Below, piece by piece: positions 1 to 8,823 of a stretch of 43,094 nt of DNA. Every line of letters starts with the position of its first letter. The first letter of the stretch is position 1. Both the position numbers and the translations under genes were made by a program. The notes beneath the pieces are model-generated. The model saw nothing but the letters and a program-made list of their open reading frames with translations. It was not told the DNA's origin and did not search any database. Source of the stretch: Synergistaceae bacterium (GTDB taxonomy: Bacteria; Synergistota; Synergistia; Synergistales; Aminobacteriaceae); assembly GCA_031280275.1 (NCBI GenBank), contig JAITGX010000015.1, positions 1 to 43,094 on the forward strand. Reading direction: 5' to 3'.

Positions 1-53
1 CCTTTCTTTAAGTTTTCGCTTATTCTTTCTAAAGTTTCAATTGTTGTTTGCAT
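1..53 (-). CDS. ltrA-like: Group II intron-encoded reverse transcriptase/maturase, N-terminal 17 codons
   Basis: The ATG is at 53-51 on the minus strand, after an AGGAGG ribosome-binding site (64-69) at a spacing of 10. The visible residues MQTTIETLERISENLKK match the N-terminus of LtrA (MKPTMAILERISKNS). The gene runs off the left edge of the window, so the reverse transcriptase, maturase and endonuclease domains cannot be checked. In the family the protein binds its own intron RNA in domain IV, helps splicing and drives retrohoming. Whether this copy is intact is unknown. Confidence 0.8.
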   Translation of the reverse strand, partial: MQTTIETLERISENLKK

Positions 54-348
54 TCAAGATTTTCCTCCTAATCAACTTCAACTTTAGTTGCACAATAACT
101 ACGCCCCTTCGCCATGTAACTAGGGCATCCCCAGTCAGCAATTTGTGTAGGTAAATGCGGATTGCCGGTTTCGCTTCGTTACCACGAGTTCTCTCACAGA
201 TTATCAGAAGCTTGCGTTCGGTAAACCCAACTTAAACCCCATGTCCGCTTAATATTGAGGTTCAGTCGCTCCAAACTGTTTTTAGGAGACCTGCCATCTT
301 ACGGGGCAGCACCTGCGCTGCTCCACACAATGCCCTATCTGGGCGTAC
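1..348 (-). mobile_element. Group II intron (IIA / Ll.LtrB-like), 5' part
   Basis: Read on the minus strand from 348 downward, the sequence begins GTACGCCCAGATAGGGCA, which matches the 5' end of the Lactococcus Ll.LtrB ribozyme (GTGCGCCCAGATAGGG) apart from position 3. Further matches recalled from that intron follow in order: an ACCGAACGCAAG segment, an ACTGGGGATGCCCTA segment, an ACATGGCGAAGGGG segment and a GTTATTGTGCAACTA segment just before the intron ORF. The ORF starts about 295 nt from the 5' end, against nearly 600 nt in Ll.LtrB as I remember it, so parts of domain I (including the exon-binding arm) and domains II/III appear shortened or missing. The 3' part lies outside the window. 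The 5' exon is at positions above 348. The family call is strong; the statement about missing domains needs a covariance-model alignment. Confidence 0.85.
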
Positions 349-481
349 AGACCTGAGACTTATTTATACCAAATTAAATCAAAGTATACATCCGTAAAAT
401 TCACAGTATTCAATTTCCTTGATCGAGATAATTTGCATTATTTTATAACAATATCATCCTCACTTTGGCGGGAGGAGCATG
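349..481. other. AT-rich 5' exon / intergenic stretch
   Basis: This is the sequence flanking the group II intron insertion point. I see no ORF, hairpin or promoter that I can support. The first bases next to the intron, read on the minus strand, are AAGTCTCAGGTCT, which would carry the intron-binding sites if the insertion is authentic. Confidence 0.5.
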
Positions 482-567
482 TTAAGGAAGCTCTGATTAA
501 CCTCTTGCGGGGCTCTGCTTAGGGGCTTGAGGCCCCTAAGAACCCCCATTAATCAGTGCTTTCTTAA
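482..567 (+). repeat. TIR hairpin repeat, copy 1
   Basis: The copy starts TTAAGGAAGCTCTGATTAA (482-500) and ends with its inverted counterpart TTAATCAGTGCTTTCTTAA (549-567). Between them is a GC hairpin CTTAGGGG-cttga-GGCCCCTAAG region. The same layout recurs at 6507, 8322 and 42625, with half copies at 2379 and 22332. No ORF fits inside, so it could only move in trans if it is a MITE. Confidence 0.8.
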
Positions 568-616
568 GTATTTTAAACAACCTTTTTAAAAAAGCAAGAG
601 GAGAAATTCAACTCTT

Positions 617-633
617 CAGGGTAAACACATCAA
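617..633 (+). repeat. 17-bp promoter-linked motif, copy 1
   Basis: CAGGGTAAACACATCAA ends 9 bp before the -35 box of the mgtE promoter. Near-identical 17-mers lie at 22294 and 40854, also just upstream of promoters, and a shorter match lies at 2426. Confidence 0.55.
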
Positions 634-642
634 GTTAGGACT

Positions 643-671
643 TTGACTCTCACCATAAGATACTATACAAT
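643..671 (+). promoter_or_regulatory. Sigma-70-type promoter for mgtE
   Basis: TTGACT (643-648), a 17-bp spacer, then TACAAT (666-671). Each hexamer has one mismatch to consensus. Transcription would start near 678 and leave a leader of about 270 nt before the mgtE start codon. Confidence 0.7.
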
Positions 672-677
672 ACCAGT

Positions 678-948
678 AACAATTTCATCAGTAAAAAGAG
701 AAAGTGATTATCCGCCGAAAGCTAATGAGTCAGGGGCCTTTGACACTTTGCGGCGGAGTTCCCCAAATTTTTCACAAAGGAAGTGAACGCGCGTGGACGC
801 TGAACCTGGTGCTAATTTACCCCAAAGTCATTATCAGCAGTTCGAATCTTACCGGTGGTGCACGCGCATGACGAAACCTAGGTGAAGCCCTTCATTTTTC
901 GGGATCGTCGTGTCGTGTTGCCTCCGCACCGTAAGGAGGTATTTCGGC
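678..948 (+). promoter_or_regulatory. Long structured 5' leader of mgtE, possible riboswitch of unassigned class
   Basis: The leader contains a stem TCCGCCGAAAG (711-721) with CTTTGCGGCGGA (746-757), one bulged base. A second stem, GCGCGTG (789-795) with CACGCGC (861-867), encloses an inner helix GCTGA (799-803) with TCAGC (834-838). mgtE genes are often controlled by the Mg2+-sensing M-box, but I could not fold this sequence into the M-box consensus. The only hint is TAGGTGAAGCCC near 880, which resembles the M-box opening but lies too close to the gene for the rest to fit. No clear intrinsic terminator is visible. Confidence 0.45.
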
Positions 949-2277
949 ATGGAGACGGTGAGTATTATCCAACTGATCGAGAGCAAACAGCACAAAGAAC
1001 TCAAAGAGCACCTGGCGGACGCTAACGCCTTCGACTTGGCCGAGGAATTCGAGAATTTAAACCGGGAGCAGCAGGCCATCTTGTTTCGCTCTCTGCCCAA
1101 GGACGCGGCGGCGAACGTGTTTTCTCACCTGCCCGCGGAGACTAAGGAGAACCTCATCGGGCTTTTGACTGACCCGGAACTCTCCCACATCGTCAACGAC
1201 CTTTTTCTAGACGACGCTGTGGACTTTATCGAGGAGATGCCGGCCAACGTGGTAAAGCGCGTGCTGAAAAACGCCAGCGAGGATACGCGCAAACAGATCA
1301 ACCAGCTTCTTCAGTACCATGAGGACTCCGCGGGCAGCATCATGACCACGGAGTACGTGGACCTGAGGGAAGAAATGACCGTGGAAGAGGCCTTCGCGCG
1401 CATCCGTCGAGTGGGCATGGACAAAGAGACCATCTACACCTGCTACGTGGTGGATGGTAAACGCGTCTTGGACGGGGTTGTGACGGTACGTACCCTTCTG
1501 CTCGCCAACGCGGCAGATCGAGTGGGGGACGTTATGAGCACAAACGTCCTCTGCGCGGCAACCGGCGACGACCGCGAGGCCGTAGCCGCTATATTCCAGA
1601 AATACGATCTCATCGCCCTGCCCGTGGTGGATACAGGGGGGCATCTGGTGGGAATCATCACGGTGGACGACGTGATGGAAGTCTTGGAAGAAGAGAACAC
1701 GGAAGATTTCTATAAAATGGCGGCTATCGAGCCCTCCGACGACCCTTATCTCACGTCGGGGGTACTTGAGATCGCAAAGAAACGCATTTTTTGGCTCCTG
1801 GTCTTGATGATTTCCGGCATCTGCACGGGCGGGATCATCACCCACTACGAGGAGGTACTCCAAAACCTGCCCGCTTTGATCGCCTCGATCCCCATGCTGA
1901 TGGACACCGGCGGGAACGCCGGAGCCCAGTCCTCAACCGTCATCATCCGTGGAATGGCCATAGGCGAACTCCACCTCTCCGACGGGCTCCGCATCCTCTG
2001 GAAGGAACTTCGGGTCAGCGCCCTCGTTGGGATCGTGCTGGGCATGTTTAACGTGGCGTATAAGTGGCTCGTGAGCGGAGATCCGCGACTCGCCGTCGCC
2101 ATTGGTGTGAGCCTTTTCACCACCGTTATCTTGGCGAAAACCATCGGCAGCATGCTCCCGCTTTTGGCCAAATGGCTGAAAGCCGACCCCGCTCTAATGG
2201 CTGCACCCATCATCACCACCCTCGTTGACGCCGGCGGGCTCATCGTTTACTTCTCCATCGCCTCTCTCATTTTATAG
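949..2277 (+). CDS. mgtE: Magnesium transporter MgtE
   Basis: Inner-membrane Mg2+ channel of 442 aa, close to the family's usual length. The N-terminal helical Mg2+-sensing domain (about 20-125) is followed by a CBS pair (about 130-250) and a C-terminal five-helix pore domain from about 275. The pore domain holds the family signature PMLMDTGGNAGAQSS and, near the end, TTLVDAGGLIVYF with the conserved pore Asp. In the family the cytosolic domains close the channel when Mg2+ is plentiful. I chose ATG 949 because AGGAGG (934-939) lies 9 bp upstream; the longer GTG start at 910 has no ribosome-binding site. The gene stands alone behind its own promoter and a long leader, so RNA-level control is likely. 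Confidence 0.95.
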   Translation: METVSIIQLIESKQHKELKEHLADANAFDLAEEFENLNREQQAILFRSLPKDAAANVFSHLPAETKENLIGLLTDPELSHIVNDLFLDDAVDFIEEMPANVVKRVLKNASEDTRKQINQLLQYHEDSAGSIMTTEYVDLREEMTVEEAFARIRRVGMDKETIYTCYVVDGKRVLDGVVTVRTLLLANAADRVGDVMSTNVLCAATGDDREAVAAIFQKYDLIALPVVDTGGHLVGIITVDDVMEVLEEENTEDFYKMAAIEPSDDPYLTSGVLEIAKKRIFWLLVLMISGICTGGIITHYEEVLQNLPALIASIPMLMDTGGNAGAQSSTVIIRGMAIGELHLSDGLRILWKELRVSALVGIVLGMFNVAYKWLVSGDPRLAVAIGVSLFTTVILAKTIGSMLPLLAKWLKADPALMAAPIITTLVDAGGLIVYFSIASLIL

Positions 2278-2378
2278 CGCTGTGCGGTTAGCAAATCGCT
2301 GCCAGGCCAAAGTGGGTGTGCTTAGGACTTGCTCGGCTTTAGAGTTTGCCGACCTTGGGATGTAGACAATAAGGCAAG

Positions 2379-2449
2379 TAAAGGAAACGCTGATTAACCC
2401 CTTGTGGGGCTCCGCCCCACGCCCCCAGGGCAAACGCCCCGCTTAGAGG
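2379..2449 (+). repeat. TIR hairpin repeat, partial copy 2
   Basis: The left inverted repeat (AAGGAAACGCTGATTAA, 2381-2397) and the first hairpin GTGGGGC-tcc-GCCCCAC (2404-2420) are present. The right inverted repeat is missing. A short insertion containing CAGGGCAAACGC (2426-2437) separates the hairpin from a remnant GCTTAGAGG. A loose match to the terminal repeat, AGGAAGTGCTGATA, sits further on at about 2532. Confidence 0.65.
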
Positions 2450-2478
2450 TTGACAAGCAGAGAAAGAAAGTTTAGAAT
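2450..2478 (+). promoter_or_regulatory. Sigma-70-type promoter for the YkvI-like gene
   Basis: A perfect TTGACA (2450-2455), a 17-bp spacer and TAGAAT (2473-2478). It abuts the truncated repeat, so the insertion may have shaped this promoter. Confidence 0.75.
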
Positions 2479-2560
2479 TTCCTGTTATTACAATTTGTTC
2501 AGACGTGACGCACAAAGTAATGAACGAGTTTAGGAAGTGCTGATACAGGAGGGATTTTAC

Positions 2561-3709
2561 GTGTCGAACAAGACAGCATGGGGAGTCTGGGCAGTGGCTT
2601 TTGTGTGGTTCACCACGCATTTCGGCGGAGGGTTTGCCAGTGGCAGGCAGTTGTTGGATTTTTACGTGCAGTACGGGTGGTACGCGGTGTTCACGCCGCT
2701 CATTTCTGTGGGAATCATTACCCTGATGCTCTACTGCGCCTGGACTTTTTCTGTGCGGGAGAGGCTTTACGACTACAGAAACTGGAGCGTCGCCTACTTC
2801 AAGCCCTTGGGGGTGCTCGAACCCTTTTTCTCGGCCGCCGTCGAGGTCATGTACTTGATCATCCTGCTATTGGCCACGGGGGTGGCCTTCGCCACGGGCG
2901 GCACGCTCCTTGTCCAGCAGGTCCCGGCGATCCCCTACAGCGTCGCCACGGTGGGACTCGCTGCGCTGATCTTCGTCCTGACGATCTGGGGCGCGGAGAC
3001 GGTCCGTAAAGCGGCTACGGTCATGGCAATTCTGATCATTTCAGGAATGCTTGTGATCTACACGTCGAACCTGGTCGTGAATTTCCCGAAGCTGCTGGCG
3101 GTGGTTGAGAGCCTGCCCTCGTCAAATGGGGGTTTTTGGGCCGCGATGTGGCAGAGCGTCAAATACGCGGGGCTTCAGTGTTCCTTAATTGGAGCCTACA
3201 CCGCCGTGGCCGACGCCCTGCGTACCCAGGCCGACGTGAGGAAAGCGGCCTTCGCGGGATTTACCGTCAACGCCGGCGTGATGGTCTTGGCCACGACGGG
3301 CGTGCTGACCCATTATCCCGCAGTCTTGGACGAAGAAACGCCCATCACTTACATTACCCAGCACGGCGGAGGCGGCAGCGTGGGGGTGGCCCTGGTCTCC
3401 ATGATCATCCTGTTAGCGGTGATCTCCACGGGCGTCGGGCTCATCTACGGCGGCGCGCGGCGCATCTCGGCCTGGTGGATGAAGCACACCGGCGCGGCTT
3501 CCCGCAAGACGGACATCATCTCGTCGGCAGTGTACGTGGCGGTCTCCTGGTGCGTTGCGAGCTTTGGTTTGATCCAGCTGATCAGCCAGGGCTATACCTG
3601 GGTAGGCTACGTTTCCACGCCGCTGGTGGTCGTGCCGATCCTTTTGGTCGCGGCCATTCGCAGCAGGCACGCCCGCGCCGTGGCCGCAAAACCCGCGCCT
3701 GATGCGTAA
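2561..3709 (+). CDS. YkvI-family membrane protein, predicted amino-acid-type transporter
   Basis: A polytopic inner-membrane protein of 382 aa with about ten hydrophobic segments. It matches the YkvI family (COG3949), distant relatives of the LeuT/APC fold. The N-terminal motif THFGGGFASGRQ, a Gly-rich break in the first helix, is typical. The substrate is not known; for other APC-fold proteins amino acids are usual, which would suit an amino-acid fermenter. GTG 2561 is chosen because AGGAGGG (2547-2553) lies 7 bp upstream; a GTG at 2537 has no such site. The gene has its own strong promoter and ends 10 bp before the convergent hutD gene. Confidence 0.8.
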   Translation: MSNKTAWGVWAVAFVWFTTHFGGGFASGRQLLDFYVQYGWYAVFTPLISVGIITLMLYCAWTFSVRERLYDYRNWSVAYFKPLGVLEPFFSAAVEVMYLIILLLATGVAFATGGTLLVQQVPAIPYSVATVGLAALIFVLTIWGAETVRKAATVMAILIISGMLVIYTSNLVVNFPKLLAVVESLPSSNGGFWAAMWQSVKYAGLQCSLIGAYTAVADALRTQADVRKAAFAGFTVNAGVMVLATTGVLTHYPAVLDEETPITYITQHGGGGSVGVALVSMIILLAVISTGVGLIYGGARRISAWWMKHTGAASRKTDIISSAVYVAVSWCVASFGLIQLISQGYTWVGYVSTPLVVVPILLVAAIRSRHARAVAAKPAPDA

Positions 3710-3719
3710 AACCTTCGAG

Positions 3720-4370
3720 CTAAACCCTCTGCTTGATCGTTGCGCGGACTCCCCAGGGGAGATCTCCGTCAACATTACCGAAAAAAGCGCGGGGAGTACC
3801 CGAATTTTCGTGTGACGCCAAAAGCTGGAGCAGCAGAAAGTCCCCCTGCTCCAGCACGGCCTCAAAGCTCTTTTCATCCCCCTCCCGAACCCGTGCCAGT
3901 ACGCCGGGGCGCAGGCAGTAGACGGCCTCAATAATTTGAGAGAAGAGTTTTCTTTCTTCGTCCAAGGGGGCGAAAAGGTCGAAGGCCGCTTCACCTGGGA
4001 CGGGCGGGAGCGCCGTGAGACGCCCCTCACACCCCGGCGCCGTCATTAGGTTGAAATCGACGCAGCGACCCCGCGAGATCGTCGTCCAATCGCCCTCGAA
4101 CTCGTCCTGACCAAAGGGTCCTAAGACTGCCTTGCGGCGTCCTTTATAAGTCAGGCGCACCTCGCCCTCCAAAATCATCAAAAATCGGTGAAAGCCGGGT
4201 AGATACGTAAAGACGCTTTCCTTCAAGTCCACGCGGGCCGTGCTCACGCGCCACAGAAAATCGCGCCGCTTGTAGTCCGACTCCGGAGGCCATATTGCCA
4301 GTTGCGTCGTCGTCCCGCCCGCCCACATGCCGGCGGATTGTTCCTCTTTTCGCAGCAGTTTGATGTTCAT
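3720..4370 (-). CDS. hutD: HutD/Ves family cupin protein
   Basis: 216 aa. It carries the HutD family pattern: an N-terminal WAGGTTTQLAIWP, then FLWRVSTARV and FTYLPGFHRFLMILEGEV, leading into a bicupin beta-barrel. HutD/Ves proteins sit near histidine-utilisation genes in pseudomonads, where a role in limiting histidine breakdown has been proposed; the biochemical function is not settled. No hut gene is nearby. The ATG at 4370 follows GGAGG with a spacing of about 5; an upstream ATG at 4382 overlaps the ligA stop, so the two genes are translationally coupled. The gene is probably cotranscribed behind ligA. Confidence 0.8.
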   Translation of the reverse strand: MNIKLLRKEEQSAGMWAGGTTTQLAIWPPESDYKRRDFLWRVSTARVDLKESVFTYLPGFHRFLMILEGEVRLTYKGRRKAVLGPFGQDEFEGDWTTISRGRCVDFNLMTAPGCEGRLTALPPVPGEAAFDLFAPLDEERKLFSQIIEAVYCLRPGVLARVREGDEKSFEAVLEQGDFLLLQLLASHENSGTPRAFFGNVDGDLPWGVRATIKQRV

Positions 4371-4381
4371 GTTTACCTCCA

Positions 4382-6618
<2,237 letters not shown>

Positions 6619-6662
6619 GTTTTTTATCTTTCTTAAATTTTATACCAGGAGGTAACACGATA

Positions 6663-8321
6663 TTGAAAACTTTATGGACGTTTCGGGCGGTTTATGGCGT
6701 AAAAAAGTATAGCTCTTCCCTTTGCAAAGCGTGCTTTTTTATCGTTTTCGCGTTTTTAGCGGGCTTGTCAGCCCTGCCGCCCATGCCCGCAGGGGCGGCG
6801 ACTAACGTACCCTACCTGGACGCAGCCGGAGAGCCGCAAATCGCACCCGCGGCGGCCGACTTGACCAGCACGGGCTACCGGGTGCTGGCCCCTGGCTGGT
6901 ACTTGGCAAGCGGCGCGCTTGGCTGCGGCTATATCGAGGCACGCGGCGGCGACGTCCACCTGATACTTGGAGACGGGGCGGACATGTCTGCCGAGAGTAT
7001 TGTCATGAGCAAGGGGAGCAGCCTGACGCTATACGCCCAGTCCACTAGTGAGTCAGAAGGTAAGCTGAGTGTCGACCCCAAAGGAGCGAGAGGGCTTTTT
7101 ACCATTGGCGGTCCCGGCGACCTCACTATCAACGGCGGCACGGTGCATGCCGTCAGCGGAAGCCTTTCTGATATGAATATTAGTATTGGCTCCCACCGCG
7201 AAAGCGGAGCCATCACCATCAACGGCGGCACAGTGCATGCCGTCGTCAGCCCTAGCCGAGGCGGTATTGGTATTGGCGCCATTGAAGGGGGCGGAACCGT
7301 CACCATCAACGGCGGCACGGTGAACGCCACCGGCGGCGCCTTCATGAGGAATGGTGTTGGTATTGGCTCCTACTACAAAAGCGGAACCATTACCATTAAC
7401 GGCGGCACGGTGAACGCCACCGGCGGCGGCTCCATGGGGCACGGTGTTGGTATTGGCAACCTCGAAGGGGGCGGCGGAGCTATCATCATTAACGGCGGCA
7501 CGGTGAACGCCGTAGGCTCGTTTGGTATTGGCGCTCTCAAAAGGGACGGGACCATCACCATCAACGACGGCATGGTAACTGCCCTAGGCGGTGGTGGTGA
7601 TGGAATTAGCGACGGTGCTGTCACCATCAACGGCGGCACGGTGAACGCCACCGCCACCAGCGGCGGCCGAAATTACCGCGGCGGCGCTGGTATCAGCGGC
7701 GCCATCACCATCAAAGGCGGCATGGTAACCGCCACAGGCGGCAGCGACCTCCGCGGCGGCGGTGCTGGCATTGGCGGCGGCCAAGGCAGCGCTGGCGGCG
7801 TCATCACCATCAGCGGCGGTACGGTAACCGCCACAGGCGGCAATAGCGGATTCCATTATGGCAACTATGGCATAATGACCGCCGGCGGCGGTGGAGCCGG
7901 GATTGGCGGCGGCGGCGGCGAAGGCGCGTCGGGGGCGTCCGGCGCCATTACCATCACCGGCGACGCCAGAGTCACAGCCAGAGGCGGCGACGCGGCATGG
8001 GGCGGCGGCGGAGCGGGCATCGGCAGCGGTGGCGCGGTTGGTTCGGCGGGCGAGGCGACAACGATTGTCATCGACCCCACCGCCGTGGTAAACGCCACAG
8101 GCGGCAAAGGCAAGGACGGAAACCCCGAATACAGAGGCGCGGATATCGGTTACGGCGGCACTACCACAGGAGGCGGAGCTGGCGGAGGCGGCGAGGGCGA
8201 AGGCGAAAGAAGAGGCAGAGGCGGCGGCGGGTGCAGCACCGGAACGGTAAGCGGTTTGTGCGCGCTGGCAGCAGCGATTTTGATCGGTTTGGCCGGAAGG
8301 AAACAGAACGCGGGCAAATAA
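6663..8321 (+). CDS. Secreted beta-solenoid repeat protein with Synerg-CTERM-like tail
   Basis: 552 aa. A signal peptide of about 46 residues has a long basic start, then a hydrophobic core ending PAGAATNV. A lead-in domain follows, then some twelve imperfect repeats of the type ITINGGTVNATGG, which fit a right-handed beta-solenoid of the carbohydrate-binding-like kind. The C-terminus is a Gly/Arg-rich linker, GGGGCSTGT, a hydrophobic helix and a basic tail (GRKQNAGK), which matches the Synerg-CTERM sorting signal known from Synergistota exported proteins. The start is TTG 6663, placed by AGGAGGT (6647-6653) 9 bp upstream; the open frame reaching back to 6531 runs through a repeat. The ligand is unknown. 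Likely surface-exposed and adhesion-like by inference. Confidence 0.75.
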   Translation: MKTLWTFRAVYGVKKYSSSLCKACFFIVFAFLAGLSALPPMPAGAATNVPYLDAAGEPQIAPAAADLTSTGYRVLAPGWYLASGALGCGYIEARGGDVHLILGDGADMSAESIVMSKGSSLTLYAQSTSESEGKLSVDPKGARGLFTIGGPGDLTINGGTVHAVSGSLSDMNISIGSHRESGAITINGGTVHAVVSPSRGGIGIGAIEGGGTVTINGGTVNATGGAFMRNGVGIGSYYKSGTITINGGTVNATGGGSMGHGVGIGNLEGGGGAIIINGGTVNAVGSFGIGALKRDGTITINDGMVTALGGGGDGISDGAVTINGGTVNATATSGGRNYRGGAGISGAITIKGGMVTATGGSDLRGGGAGIGGGQGSAGGVITISGGTVTATGGNSGFHYGNYGIMTAGGGGAGIGGGGGEGASGASGAITITGDARVTARGGDAAWGGGGAGIGSGGAVGSAGEATTIVIDPTAVVNATGGKGKDGNPEYRGADIGYGGTTTGGGAGGGGEGEGERRGRGGGGCSTGTVSGLCALAAAILIGLAGRKQNAGK

Positions 8322-8407
8322 AGAAAGCCGCAGGGCTCTGCCCCACGCCCCAGGGTCTCGGACCCCGAGGAGCCTCAGGCCGAACCCATTAATCAGCGCT
8401 TCCTCAA
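8322..8407 (+). repeat. TIR hairpin repeat, copy 4 with a decayed left end
   Basis: The right inverted repeat TTAATCAGCGCTTCCTCAA (8389-8407) is clear, and the internal GGGCTCTGCCCCACGCCCC and GAGCCTCAGGC portions are present. The left inverted repeat has decayed to AAGAAAGCCGC. The copy directly follows the stop codon of the repeat-protein gene and could serve as its 3' hairpin. Confidence 0.7.
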
Positions 8408-8410
8408 ATA

Positions 8411-8438
8411 TTGACAAGCCGCAAAATCGTGGTATAGT
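8411..8438 (+). promoter_or_regulatory. Sigma-70-type promoter of the met leader/metNIQ operon
   Basis: TTGACA (8411-8416), a 16-bp spacer and TATAGT (8433-8438). It begins 3 bp after the end of the hairpin repeat. The predicted start near 8446 gives a transcript leader of about 125 nt before the leader peptide and about 380 nt before metN. Confidence 0.75.
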
Positions 8439-8446
8439 ACCACGAT
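8426..8446. promoter_or_regulatory. Perfect palindrome over the -10 region, likely operator
   Basis: ATCGTGGTA-TAG-TACCACGAT is a perfect 9-bp inverted repeat with a 3-bp centre. It covers the -10 hexamer and the start point, where a dimeric repressor would block RNA polymerase. I cannot name the regulator; no regulator gene lies beside it. Confidence 0.6.
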
Positions 8447-8570
8447 ATAATTCATACTAAATAAATCAATTTTGTGAATCATATGTGTTTATCGTGATGG
8501 CGTGTTTTTTAGAGGAAGTGTTGAACAGAGACTTTGGGGCCTTATTCTATAATTTTAGGAGGTGAGAAAT

Positions 8571-8699
8571 ATGAACGGAAATATAAGCGGGCACGGGAAA
8601 ACACGTTTTGTTTGTTTGGGCATGCGAATGTCGATGATGCGCTTCCAAGATGCCTGCAGCGCACGATGCCGCGCGCCCGGTGACGGGTTTCGCCTTTGA
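8571..8699 (+). CDS. Met-rich leader peptide of the methionine transporter operon (42 aa)
   Basis: A small ORF too short for most gene finders. ATG 8571 follows a very strong ribosome-binding site, AGGAGGTGAG (8557-8566). The peptide has a Met cluster, GMRMSMMRF, giving Met at residues 18, 20, 22 and 23, encoded at 8622-8639, and stops at TGA 8697-8699. The codons directly after the cluster (8641-8654) pair with the 5' arm of the terminator that follows. A ribosome slowed on Met codons just before an antiterminator strand, upstream of a methionine importer, is what transcription attenuation by a leader peptide would look like. The rest of the peptide (Cys/Arg-rich) resembles nothing I know. 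The ORF is seen; the role is inferred. Confidence 0.6.
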   Translation: MNGNISGHGKTRFVCLGMRMSMMRFQDACSARCRAPGDGFRL

Positions 8700-8748
8700 G
8701 GGCGGGAAACGCGTGGTTTCGTGACGAGACGCGGGCATCTTTGGGAGC
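8641..8748 (+). promoter_or_regulatory. Predicted antiterminator helix of the met leader
   Basis: GCTTCCAAGATGCC (8641-8654), inside the leader ORF, can pair with GGCATCTTTGGGAGC (8734-8748): 14 pairs, one G-U wobble and a single bulged U. The second strand overlaps the whole 5' arm of the terminator (8740-8748), so the two helices exclude each other. Between them are small local hairpins, CCCG-GTGA-CGGG (8676-8687) and CGCGT (8710-8714) with ACGCG (8729-8733). Confidence 0.6.
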
Positions 8749-8775
8749 TTCCAAGCGGGGCTTCCAAATTTTTTT
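8740..8775 (+). terminator. Intrinsic terminator (attenuator) upstream of metN
   Basis: TTTGGGAGC (8740-8748) pairs with GCTTCCAAA (8760-8768) through an 11-nt loop, with one G-U wobble, followed by seven T (8769-8775). It lies 48 bp before the metN start, on the strand of the operon, so it must be bypassed for metNIQ expression. Confidence 0.7.
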
Positions 8776-8823
8776 GCCTTTTTACCTTTTACCGAAAAAC
8801 AATTGCTCTGGGGATGGCTAAAG

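Noticed and set aside
834-866. tRNA-like T-loop GTTCGAATC
   Set aside because: The flanking bases do not form a T-stem or acceptor stem, and no anticodon arm is present upstream.
870-900. M-box-like TAGGTGAAGCCC before mgtE
   Set aside because: It resembles the first strand of the M-box but lies only about 70 bp before the start codon, and the remaining conserved helices are not found downstream.
7100-8150. Direct repeats resembling a repeat array
   Set aside because: They are in-frame codons of the ITINGGTV protein repeats, not spaced CRISPR repeats.
7584-8417. Long minus-strand open frame opposite the repeat protein
   Set aside because: It is Ala/Gly-rich antisense of the Gly-repeat coding sequence, with no ribosome-binding site or family match.
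8548-8553. Perfect TATAAT before the met leader ORF
   Set aside because: No -35 lies at a usable distance, and transcription from it would start inside the ribosome-binding site of the leader ORF.
8446-8823. SAM riboswitch (S-box) or methionine T-box before metN
   Set aside because: I find neither the S-box core nor the T-box antiterminator consensus; the leader ORF with paired hairpins explains the region better.
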